Origin: Fimenecus sp045531435
GTDB lineage: Bacteria; Bacillota; Clostridia; Oscillospirales; Acutalibacteraceae
Direction: 5' to 3'
Length of the DNA: 14,672 bases
Assembly: GCA_045531435.1 (NCBI GenBank)
Contig: JAZSDZ010000067.1
Location: forward strand, 1 to 14,672
Every line of letters starts with the position of its first letter. The first letter of the stretch is position 1. Under the pieces are notes generated by a model. That model saw only the letters and a program-made list of their open reading frames with translations. It did not search any database and was not told where the DNA came from. Both the position numbers and the translations under genes were made by a program. Positions 1 through 5,355 of this stretch are shown here, piece by piece.

Positions 1-500
1 ACAATAACAGGGTAGCCGATTTTAGCAGAGAATTCGAGAGCATCCTCAACTGTTTCAACAACGAGAGATTCAATACAAGGCTCACCGATTGCTTCCATTG
101 TATCCTTGAATTCCTGTCTGTCCTCAGCTTTTTTGATTGATTCAGCATTGATACCGATAAGACGAACATTATTTTCTTTGAGAATTCCTAACTCATTAAG
201 CTCCATGGCAAGGTTAAGACCTGTCTGACCACCGAGAGATGGAAGGAGTGAATCAGGTTTTTCTTTTTCAATAATCTTTGTAAGTGTAGGAATTGTAAGA
301 GGCTCGATATAAACCTTGTCTGCAATATCACCATCAGTCATAATTGTAGCAGGATTTGAGTTTACAAGAACAACTTCAACGCCTTCTTCTTTAAGAGAGC
401 GACAAGCCTGAGTACCGGCATAGTCGAATTCGGCAGCCTGTCCGATGATAATAGGACCAGAGCCGATAACCATTACTTTTTTAATGCTTTTATCTAACAT
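1..500 (-). CDS. carB: Carbamoyl-phosphate synthetase large subunit, N-terminal part (runs off the window edge)
   Basis: The first 166 codons of CarB are present. CarB is the cytoplasmic synthetase subunit that makes carbamoyl phosphate from bicarbonate, ATP and ammonia for pyrimidine and arginine synthesis. The translation starts MLDKSIKKVMVIGSGP and continues with family signatures: a nucleotide-binding GSGPIIIGQAAEFDYAGTQ stretch, NSNPATIMTD, ADKVYIEPL and LLPSLGGQTGLN. This is the start of the first carboxy-phosphate ATP-grasp half. The ATG lies one base after the carA stop codon, and its ribosome binding site (AAGGAGGGC) is formed by the last codons of carA, so translation is very probably coupled. 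The rest of the gene lies outside the window. The partner CarA appears glutaminase-dead, so this subunit may take free ammonia. Confidence 0.96.
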   Translation of the reverse strand, partial: MLDKSIKKVMVIGSGPIIIGQAAEFDYAGTQACRSLKEEGVEVVLVNSNPATIMTDGDIADKVYIEPLTIPTLTKIIEKEKPDSLLPSLGGQTGLNLAMELNELGILKENNVRLIGINAESIKKAEDRQEFKDTMEAIGEPCIESLVVETVEDALEFSAKIGYPVI

Positions 501-501
501 T

Positions 502-1554
502 TTATTTGCCCTCCTTAATCATATCTGCGAATTTGTTGTATAAGAAGGATGTATTATGACCTCTTGCTGTGTCAGGAATAAACTGAACAGTTACAGCGTT
601 TTTATATGAAAGACCTTCAACTGTATTGTCATTTACATTTACACATAAAACTTCAGCATTTTCGGGAATGCTGTCGTCACTTACTGTGTATCCGTGATTG
701 TGTGTTGTAATATATGTTTCATCAGCTGCTGTGAATTTAACAGGAAGATTTGCTCCTCTGTGACCGTAGAGCATTTTTTCGATTTTACCACCTTGTGCAT
801 TGGTAACAAGAAGGTGACCTGTACCGATTGCAAAAACAGGTAAACCTGCATCCATAATTTTCTTGATTTCTGCTGTAACACCTTCGAATGCTGTGAAAAT
901 TTCAGGACCATTCGAAACAACAACGCCCTTTGCATCTGAGTTAAGAATTTCGTCAGCAGTAACATCATAAGAATATGTTGTAACAGCAAAGCCCTTGTCA
1001 GCAAAACTCTGTGCAGAGCTGTTTCTTGCACCAAGGTCAATGAATGCAACAGGAAGTCCCTCTGTTGAAATAACCTTGCCGTTTGCCTTTTCAACAGTAA
1101 GAGCCTGTGAGTCAAATTCCTTGATTTTCTTCAAAAGAGCATCCTTGTCAGAAATATCGTCTGTGATAATTGCTCTCATTGTACCGTTGTCACGGATATT
1201 CATAACGATTTCGCGTGTATCAAGGTCAGTAACGCATGGTACATCATATTTGATAAGTAAATCTTCAAGTGTCATTTCACATCTGAAGTTTGATGGTGTA
1301 TCACAAAGCTCGTGAACAAGAAGAGCAGAAGGGAAAAGCTTGTCCGCTTCCATATCCTCAAGGCAGACACCATAGTTACCGATAAGAGGATATGTCATAA
1401 TAACACCCTTACCGAGATTTGATGGGTCCGAAAGAAGTTCAACATATCCGGTCATTGATGTGTTGAATACAGTTTCAAATACAGTTTCTTTGAATTTTCC
1501 GGCGGCAGTACCTGTATAAACAGAGCCGTCCTCAAGCATTAAATACGCTTTCAA
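502..1554 (-). CDS. carA: Carbamoyl-phosphate synthetase small subunit with all three glutaminase triad residues replaced
   Basis: CarA normally hydrolyses glutamine and passes ammonia to CarB. The 350-aa length is near the family norm. The N-terminal domain is typical (MKAYLMLEDG, ETVFNTSMTGYVE, TYPLIGNYGV, ELCDTPSNFR), and the class I glutaminase fold keeps SNGP and GHRGAN. The nucleophile elbow, usually GICLGHQ, reads AIGTGHL, so the catalytic Cys is Gly244. The region usually FHPEASPG reads FIPDTARG, so the triad His is Ile326 and the triad Glu is Asp328. The relevant codons (GGT, ATT, GAC) were read directly on the minus strand. The start is TTG, preceded by AAAGG about 12 bases upstream; starting here gives the usual family N-terminus. 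In E. coli, Cys269 substitution abolishes glutamine use but leaves ammonia use, and mammalian CPS I likewise lacks this Cys. An ammonia-dependent enzyme is therefore the inference. Operon with carB. Confidence 0.93.
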   Translation of the reverse strand: MKAYLMLEDGSVYTGTAAGKFKETVFETVFNTSMTGYVELLSDPSNLGKGVIMTYPLIGNYGVCLEDMEADKLFPSALLVHELCDTPSNFRCEMTLEDLLIKYDVPCVTDLDTREIVMNIRDNGTMRAIITDDISDKDALLKKIKEFDSQALTVEKANGKVISTEGLPVAFIDLGARNSSAQSFADKGFAVTTYSYDVTADEILNSDAKGVVVSNGPEIFTAFEGVTAEIKKIMDAGLPVFAIGTGHLLVTNAQGGKIEKMLYGHRGANLPVKFTAADETYITTHNHGYTVSDDSIPENAEVLCVNVNDNTVEGLSYKNAVTVQFIPDTARGHNTSFLYNKFADMIKEGK

Positions 1555-1590
1555 AATTCACACCAGCCTTTCATTTATTGTCAATTGATT

Positions 1591-1619
1591 ATTATACTAT
1601 ATTATTTTAAGCAGTTCAA
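1591..1619 (-). promoter_or_regulatory. Sigma-A promoter of carA-carB
   Basis: Reading the minus strand, TTGAAC (1619-1614) is followed after exactly 17 bases by TATAAT (1596-1591). It lies about 37 bases upstream of the carA TTG start and downstream of the terminator of the preceding small gene. No PyrR-type leader hairpin or attenuator fits in the short 5' region, so any pyrimidine control would have to act at the promoter. Confidence 0.8.
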
Positions 1620-1639
1620 TAAAAATTCTGAATTTTTTA

Positions 1640-1668
1640 CAAAAAAATAACGACGGGAAAACCGTCGC
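1640..1668 (-). terminator. Intrinsic terminator of the small-peptide gene
   Basis: On the minus strand CGACGG and CCGTCG form a six-base stem (1667-1662 with 1656-1651) around a five-base loop, followed by TTATTTTTTT. It begins two bases after the stop codon of the 43-aa ORF and precedes the carA promoter, so it separates the two transcription units. Confidence 0.8.
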
Positions 1669-1669
1669 T

Positions 1670-1801
1670 TTAAAAAACAGAAATTAAACAAGGAACACAT
1701 CCGATAGAAACAGGAGTGCTTTGGTAAATTGTAAAAGAAGAAATAGCAATACCATCAGTCTTAAATGTTTTTTTGTCTGACATTTTAATCATAACTGACA
1801 A
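1670..1801 (-). CDS. Small peptide of about 43 residues with a C-terminal CVPC motif, function unknown
   Basis: I do not recognise this gene. It is supported by a full set of signals: a promoter (TTGACG-17-TAACAT), a ribosome binding site AGGGAG, an ORF, and a stop immediately before a terminator. The TTG at 1801 has ideal spacing (8 bases) from the AGGGAG; ATG codons at 1792 and 1783 and a GTG at 1810 are in-frame alternatives. The peptide has a polar, basic first third (Lys6, Lys10, Lys11, Lys14) and a Ser/Thr-rich, hydrophobic second half ending STPVSIGCVPCLISVF, with Cys35 and Cys38. This split resembles a leader plus core of a modified peptide or bacteriocin, but no modification enzyme or transporter is visible nearby, so that reading is only speculation. 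It is transcribed in the same direction as carAB but as a separate unit. Confidence 0.6.
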   Translation of the reverse strand: MSVMIKMSDKKTFKTDGIAISSFTIYQSTPVSIGCVPCLISVF

Positions 1802-1830
1802 ATTGCTCACTCCCTAAATTTACTTTTAAA

Positions 1831-1859
1831 ATGTTATCATAAAAACCAATTTTCGTCAA
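1831..1859 (-). promoter_or_regulatory. Sigma-A promoter of the 43-aa peptide gene
   Basis: On the minus strand TTGACG (1859-1854) and TAACAT (1836-1831) are separated by 17 bases. The -10 lies about 15 bases upstream of the AGGGAG ribosome binding site, giving a very short leader. Confidence 0.75.
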
Positions 1860-1900
1860 CACGATTTCACGAGAAAAAATATATTTGTTCAATATAATAA

Positions 1901-1922
1901 TTACTTGTCAGAAAACAAGTAA
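1901..1922. repeat. Perfect inverted repeat, possible operator or small hairpin
   Basis: TTACTTGT and ACAAGTAA are an exact 8-base dyad separated by CAGAAA. It lies between the divergent promoters of the 43-aa peptide gene (minus) and the lipoprotein gene (plus), about 42 bases upstream of the minus -35. Neither strand has a U-tract directly after the stem, so it is not an obvious terminator. A repressor or activator site is the more likely reading, without proof. Confidence 0.45.
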
Positions 1923-2011
1923 AAAAATATAAAAATTGCCAAAAATTCGGAAAATCGAATTATAATTCATCATCTCAATTGTTTCCAAATTTTGAATTTT
2001 TTAAAATTCTC

Positions 2012-2040
2012 TTGTTTATCCTGGGAAAATAATGTATAAT
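2012..2040 (+). promoter_or_regulatory. Sigma-A promoter of the 2078 lipoprotein gene
   Basis: TTGTTT (2012-2017) and a consensus TATAAT (2035-2040) are spaced by 17 bases, about 27 bases before the GGAGG at 2067-2071. Confidence 0.75.
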
Positions 2041-2077
2041 CATAAAAAATAGAACAAGACACCTATGGAGGTTTTTT

Positions 2078-2995
2078 ATGAGTAAGAAAATTTTAGCAGT
2101 CATACTTGCTTTAATAATTGCTGTATTTGCATTTGCTTCATGTAATAAGGATGTGGAGGACCCATACTATGTTGATGATGAAGGTCAGACACAGAAAGCA
2201 GAAAAGGATGAAAACGGAAACTATTTTATAACTGATGATGAAGGTAACACAACATATATCGATAAGGAAAACCTTATAAACAGTTCTGATAAGGAAGAAG
2301 AATCCAAGATTCAGGAGCTGGTTGACGAGGTTCAGAAGAATCCTGACAAAGTGTTTGATAATGCTGATAAGAACGACAGCCTTCAGATTAGCGACGATTT
2401 GGTAAAGGAAGAAATAGTTGTTGTTGAGCCTGATAAGGGCGAAGCAAAAGCACAGGTGCGTCTTGATAACTACAAAAAGGTTCTCTCAACTAATAAGTTT
2501 ACTTTAGAGGCAACGGTCAAAGAAGTTGGTACCGAAAGCATGGAATATCCTTTCGTTTATATAAGAAGCGGAAACAATGCTTTCATTGAAACTGCAGTTC
2601 CTTTTGAAGAAGGTAAGGTTGTAAAGGCTAATATGATTATCAAGGATGGCGTAACATACTGCGAAATGCCATCGATGAAGTGCTATATGATTGTTGATGA
2701 TATGAGCATTGAGGATTTAGCATCCGGCACATTTGACGAAAGCGGAATTACTTCACATAAGTTTGTTGAATCAGGTACAGTGAAGCTCAATGGTAAAACA
2801 TATACTTGTGATGTATTTGAGGTTGACGGTGAAACAGCCAAGTATTATTATGATTCAAAAGAAACCCTTGTGAGAATTGAAAAAATAGGCAAGCGTGAAT
2901 CTGTAATTACTGAAATCAAATCTTTAAAGAATTCTGTTGATGAATCAAAAATCAGAAAGCCAAAGGGTATTGATATAACATCATTAGTTGAATAA
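2078..2995 (+). CDS. Secreted lipoprotein of unknown function
   Basis: This is a 305-aa protein with a type II signal peptide: MSKK, a hydrophobic stretch, and the lipobox AFASC with the acylated Cys at position 22. It should be anchored to the outer face of the cytoplasmic membrane. Residues 28-66 form an acidic region with two loosely repeated units (YYVDDEGQT... and YFITDDEGNT...). The rest (about 110-300) alternates short hydrophobic strands with polar turns and ends in a SKIRKPKGIDITSL segment. This is reminiscent of LolA/LppX-type half-barrel lipoproteins, but that fold assignment is inference. It has its own promoter and a GGAGG seven bases before the ATG, and is monocistronic. No catalytic motif is visible. 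Confidence 0.88.
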   Translation: MSKKILAVILALIIAVFAFASCNKDVEDPYYVDDEGQTQKAEKDENGNYFITDDEGNTTYIDKENLINSSDKEEESKIQELVDEVQKNPDKVFDNADKNDSLQISDDLVKEEIVVVEPDKGEAKAQVRLDNYKKVLSTNKFTLEATVKEVGTESMEYPFVYIRSGNNAFIETAVPFEEGKVVKANMIIKDGVTYCEMPSMKCYMIVDDMSIEDLASGTFDESGITSHKFVESGTVKLNGKTYTCDVFEVDGETAKYYYDSKETLVRIEKIGKRESVITEIKSLKNSVDESKIRKPKGIDITSLVE

Positions 2996-3044
2996 TTCAA
3001 GAGGACGTAAAAAGCGAAAACCATATAAAACTGCATATATCAAG

Positions 3045-3077
3045 GGGTTCTCAGGACTAAAAAGTCTGAAAGAACCC
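3045..3077 (+). terminator. Hairpin downstream of the lipoprotein gene, possible weak terminator
   Basis: GGGTTCT (3045-3051) pairs with AGAACCC (3071-3077), and an inner AGGACT/AGTCTG arm closes an AAAA loop. No proper U-tract follows (TATAAATTTG), so efficient intrinsic termination is doubtful. It is the only candidate end for the 2078 transcript before the next promoter. Confidence 0.4.
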
Positions 3078-3127
3078 TATAAATTTGCTTGTAATAGGTA
3101 ATTGCAAAAATTTTTATATTTTATACT

Positions 3128-3217
3128 ACGAACAAACCTCACCGCACGGCATACCCTTTTACGCCTTCGGGCAAGCAAACCAGAGACTTTTGCCTTGGTT
3201 TTGCTCGGTTTGTCCGT
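3128..3217. other. Compact structured non-coding element (candidate RNA or small repeat)
   Basis: In the gap between 2996 and 3423, this stretch looks less AT-rich than its flanks and is strongly self-complementary. ACGAACAAACC (3128-3138) pairs with GGTTTGTCCGT (3207-3217) with one mismatch, enclosing a GCC-TTCG-GGC tetraloop hairpin (3163-3172) and a second stem, AGCAAACCA (3174-3182) with TGGTTTTGCT (3196-3205, one bulge). A T-rich run follows at about 3218-3236. The overlapping short ORFs here have no ribosome binding site. It could be a small RNA, a MITE-like repeat with terminal inverted repeats, or an upstream element of rpmG. The rest of the gap (2996-3044, 3078-3127 and 3240-3287) shows nothing I recognise. 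Confidence 0.45.
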
Positions 3218-3287
3218 TCTTCATCTTTTTTCTTATACTCTTGTCGTTTATTATTTTTCAAAAACGGAAACAAAATACAAAAAACTA

Positions 3288-3316
3288 TTGACAAGCCTTG
3301 ACTCGTGTGATACAAT
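3288..3316 (+). promoter_or_regulatory. Sigma-A promoter of rpmG-secE-nusG
   Basis: A consensus TTGACA (3288-3293) is separated by 17 bases from TACAAT (3311-3316). It lies about 108 bases before the rpmG start, leaving a roughly 95-base untranslated leader. Confidence 0.85.
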
Positions 3317-3377
3317 ACCAAGTACCTCGGGAAAGAGGCTTATTTTTTGTGCCTATCTTTTCAGTGAGGAAGGCTTA

Positions 3378-3402
3378 TTCGTCTGCTGATTTTTCAGACG
3401 AA
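3378..3402 (+). promoter_or_regulatory. Leader hairpin directly upstream of the rpmG ribosome binding site
   Basis: TTCGTCTG (3378-3385) and CAGACGAA (3395-3402) form a perfect eight-base stem eight bases before the GGAGG at 3411. The same leader contains a direct repeat, AGGCTTATT (3336-3344 and 3371-3379), and a CCTC/GAGG mini-hairpin followed by TTATTTTTT (3325-3347). The arrangement could control translation or early termination of the rpmG transcript; no known leader class is recognised. Confidence 0.45.
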
Positions 3403-3423
3403 GTATTAACGGAGGTGCCGAAT

Positions 3424-3573
3424 ATGAGAGTAAAAATCACATTAGCTTGCACAGAGTGCAAACAGCGCAATTACAACACAAAGAAAAACAAGAAGAACAC
3501 TCCCGACAGAATTGAGATGAACAAGTATTGCAGATTCTGCAAGAAACATACTCTCCACAGGGAAACAAAGTAA
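3424..3573 (+). CDS. rpmG: 50S ribosomal protein L33
   Basis: A 49-aa protein of normal L33 length, starting MRVKITLACTECKQRNY. Two zinc-binding pairs are present, CTEC (residues 9-12) and CRFC (about 36-39), so this is the zinc-containing (C+) form, a component of the large ribosomal subunit. The ATG at 3424 is preceded by GGAGG with an 8-base gap; upstream in-frame extension to 3298 is rejected because it would run through the promoter. It is the first gene of the rpmG-secE-nusG unit, an order common in Firmicutes; secE follows after 16 bases. Confidence 0.96.
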   Translation: MRVKITLACTECKQRNYNTKKNKKNTPDRIEMNKYCRFCKKHTLHRETK

Positions 3574-3589
3574 TCCGGAGGTAAGTGAA

Positions 3590-3946
3590 ATGTCTGAAAA
3601 AAAAGAAAAAATCACTACTGAGGCAACTAAGAAGGAAAAGAACAATGCTCCTGCTAAGAAAAAGTCAGTTGACTTCAAGGCAATAGGTGCAAAGGTTAAA
3701 AAGTTCTTCAAAGATTTCAAGGGCGAATGGAAAAAGGTTACATGGCCTTCAAAGAAGACAGTTATCAACCATTCTCTTATTGTTATCGTAGTTGTTGCTG
3801 TAGTAGGCGTTGTTATCTTTGGTATTGACACAGGACTTTCTTCAATTATTGATGGTCTTGTTAGTCTTGCTAACAATCACAGCCACGAAGCTGCTGAAAC
3901 AACAACAAAGACTGCACAGATGCTTAGCTTGCTTTTAATGAAGTAA
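3590..3946 (+). CDS. secE: Preprotein translocase subunit SecE with a non-standard C-terminal tail
   Basis: SecE clamps SecY in the general protein secretion channel. The 118-aa protein has a Lys-rich cytoplasmic N-terminus (residues 1-45), the family signature GEWKKVTWPSKKTVINHS (45-62), and one transmembrane helix (about 63-80, rich in Val/Ile). The conserved part ends near SSIIDGLVSLA. A further stretch of about 24 residues, NNHSHEAAETTTKTAQ followed by a hydrophobic MLSLLLMK end, is not usual for SecE. The reading frame is intact and the stop lies 18 bases before nusG. CGGAGG lies about 10 bases upstream of the ATG. The three-gene context with nusG makes the call firm. Confidence 0.95.
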   Translation: MSEKKEKITTEATKKEKNNAPAKKKSVDFKAIGAKVKKFFKDFKGEWKKVTWPSKKTVINHSLIVIVVVAVVGVVIFGIDTGLSSIIDGLVSLANNHSHEAAETTTKTAQMLSLLLMK

Positions 3947-3964
3947 TCGAAGGGAGATTCAGTA

Positions 3965-4744
3965 ATGGCAGAAATCTCCAGATGGTACGTCATCCATACG
4001 TACTCAGGGTATGAGAACAAAGTAGCAACAAACATCGAAAAGGTTGTTAATAACCGACAGATGCATGATTTGATTCTCGACGTTAAGATACCTGTTGAAA
4101 CTGTTGTTGCAACTGTAAAGAAACAGCTTACAACAGTAAAGGTAGATAAGAACGGTAACAGTAAAGCAGTTACAAGCTTCAAACTTACAGCTAAAGAAAA
4201 AAATTACGATATCATTAAAAAGGATATCGACGGCTATGGTGTTGGTACTATGGTTGTTGCGAATGCTGACGGCTCAACAATAACTCTTCGTGTTACAGGT
4301 GTGTCATATGAACCAAATGGTGAAGAAATCACAACTGTAAGTTACGAAAGGGAAGAGGAGCATAAGGTTTTCCCAGGATATGTAATGGTAAAGGCTGCTG
4401 TATTTGAAAATCCTGAAACAGGCGAATACGAAATGACAGACGATACATGGTATGTTATCCGTAATACTCGTGGTGTAACAGGCTTCGTCGGTCCTGAAAG
4501 CAAACCTGTTCCTCTTACAGAAGAGGAAGTTGAAAAGATGGGCGTTGAAAAGAAAGTTATCAAAGTCGATTATAACGTTGGTGACATCGTTAAAATTGTG
4601 GATGGTGCTTACGCTAATCTTTATGCAGAGGTTCGTTTGATTGACCTTGAGAATAAGATAGTAACAGTTGCTACAAAGATGATGAATACAGAAGCAATTG
4701 CAGAGCTTGAACTCGACCAGGTTGAAAAGGTCGAAGAAGATTAA
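3965..4744 (+). CDS. nusG: Transcription factor NusG with a large NGN insertion and a degenerate KOW domain
   Basis: NusG binds RNA polymerase and links it to Rho or the ribosome. At 259 aa this protein is well above the usual 175-180. It opens with the NGN signature RWYVIHTYSGYENKVATNIE (residues 6-25) and resumes with KVFPGYVMVK (134-143) and TWYVIRNTRGVTGFVG (161-176). Between about 54 and 127 lies an insertion with Lys-rich and beta-rich segments (KAVTSFKLTAKEKN, GSTITLRVTGVSYEPNG). The KOW domain (about 203-256) has VGDIVKIVDGAYANLYAEV, with Ala where the conserved Gly is expected. The usual SMFGRxTPVEL is KMMNTEAIAEL, so the FGR that contacts S10/Rho in E. coli is missing. Thermotoga and Aquifex NusG also carry NGN insertions. 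GGGAG lies about 9 bases before the ATG. Confidence 0.93.
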   Translation: MAEISRWYVIHTYSGYENKVATNIEKVVNNRQMHDLILDVKIPVETVVATVKKQLTTVKVDKNGNSKAVTSFKLTAKEKNYDIIKKDIDGYGVGTMVVANADGSTITLRVTGVSYEPNGEEITTVSYEREEEHKVFPGYVMVKAAVFENPETGEYEMTDDTWYVIRNTRGVTGFVGPESKPVPLTEEEVEKMGVEKKVIKVDYNVGDIVKIVDGAYANLYAEVRLIDLENKIVTVATKMMNTEAIAELELDQVEKVEED

Positions 4745-4764
4745 TTTATTTTTATTTGGTAATT

Positions 4765-4783
4765 AGCGTAAAATACGCTTTTT
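4765..4783 (+). terminator. Weak terminator after nusG
   Basis: AGCGTA (4765-4770) and TACGCT (4774-4779) form a perfect six-base stem with an AAA loop, followed by TTTTTA. It is short and AT-rich, so partial termination between nusG and rplK is likely. I found no convincing promoter between it and rplK, which suggests readthrough. Confidence 0.6.
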
Positions 4784-4785
4784 AT

Positions 4786-4849
4786 GACGCTTATATAAAA
4801 TAGGCGTCGTGGGAGGAATGGAAGAGCTGTCCGTTCCGCCATACCACGA
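4786..4849 (+). promoter_or_regulatory. rplK leader: two hairpins, the second a likely ribosomal protein L1 binding site
   Basis: GACGCTTAT (4786-4794) pairs with ATAGGCGTC (4800-4808). Next, TCGTGG (4807-4812) pairs with CCACGA (4844-4849), enclosing a second arm, GGAGGAATGGA with TCCGTTCCGCC. The motif GTGGGAGG ... CCG ... ACCAC reappears before rplA (5302-5333). L1 is known to repress the rplK-rplA operon by binding an mRNA mimic of its 23S site; assigning this hairpin to L1 is inference from position and the repeated motif. Confidence 0.55.
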
Positions 4850-4867
4850 ATTTTGGAGGTGCTAAAA

Positions 4868-5293
4868 ATGGCTCAAAAAGTAGTAGGCTTTATTAAGCTT
4901 CAAATCCCTGCTGGTAAAGCAACACCAGCACCACCTGTTGGTCCTGCTCTTGGTCAGCACGGTGTAAACATTATGGCGTTCACAAAGGAATTCAATGAAC
5001 GTACAAAGAATGATATGGGTCTTATTATTCCTGTTGTTATCACAGTTTATGCAGACCGTACATTCACATTCGTAACAAAGACTCCACCAGCAGCTGTTCT
5101 TATTAAGAAGGCTTGTGGTATTGAGAGTGGTTCAGGTGTACCTAACAGAACAAAGGTAGCAAAAATCACTAAAGAACAGATTAGAAAAATCGCTGAGCAG
5201 AAAATGCCTGACCTTAACGCAGCTACAATCGAAACAGCAATGAGCATGATTGCTGGTACAGCACGTAGTATGGGCGTTACTGTAGAAGACTGA
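4868..5293 (+). CDS. rplK: 50S ribosomal protein L11
   Basis: A 141-aa protein, exactly the usual L11 length, starting MAQKVVGFIKLQIPAGKATP and containing PPVGPALGQHGVNIMAF in the N-terminal domain and the rRNA-binding C-terminal domain from about residue 75 (LIKKACGIESGSG...). L11 forms the GTPase-associated centre base with 23S rRNA and the L10-L12 stalk, whose genes follow downstream. The start is the ATG at 4868, preceded by GGAGG with an 8- to 9-base gap; the in-frame TTG at 4853 overlaps the ribosome binding site and is rejected. Likely co-transcribed with rplA, 62 bases downstream. Confidence 0.97.
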   Translation: MAQKVVGFIKLQIPAGKATPAPPVGPALGQHGVNIMAFTKEFNERTKNDMGLIIPVVITVYADRTFTFVTKTPPAAVLIKKACGIESGSGVPNRTKVAKITKEQIRKIAEQKMPDLNAATIETAMSMIAGTARSMGVTVED

Positions 5294-5301
5294 TTCTCCT
5301 T

Positions 5302-5333
5302 GTGGGAGGAAAAATCAGAATCCGATTAACCAC
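5302..5333 (+). promoter_or_regulatory. Second L1-type leader site, upstream of rplA
   Basis: GTGGGAGG (5302-5309) and CCGATTAACCAC (5322-5333) repeat the motif pattern found before rplK, with GTGG/CCAC as the closing stem. A competing stem CTGATT/AATCAG overlaps it at 5290-5318. The position between rplK and rplA fits translational control of rplA by its own product. The function is inferred. Confidence 0.5.
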
Positions 5334-5355
5334 TTTTTTGGAGGAATTTTGAATT

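Noticed and set aside
681..1315. Overlapping ORFs within the carA region in other frames
   Set aside because: They are shadows of carA; composition is repetitive hydrophobic, no ribosome binding sites fit, and carA is clearly the conserved frame.
1621..1860. PyrR-type attenuator upstream of carA
   Set aside because: No PyrR binding loop motif was found; the terminator present belongs to the small ORF and lies upstream of the carA promoter.
3085..3389. Two overlapping plus-strand ORFs (68 and 95 aa) upstream of rpmG
   Set aside because: No ribosome binding site at either start, one runs through the rpmG promoter, and the stretch is better explained as structured non-coding sequence.
3298..3423. 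N-terminal extension of rpmG to 91 aa
   Set aside because: It would start inside the promoter; L33 is about 49 aa and the GGAGG at 3411 marks the ATG at 3424.
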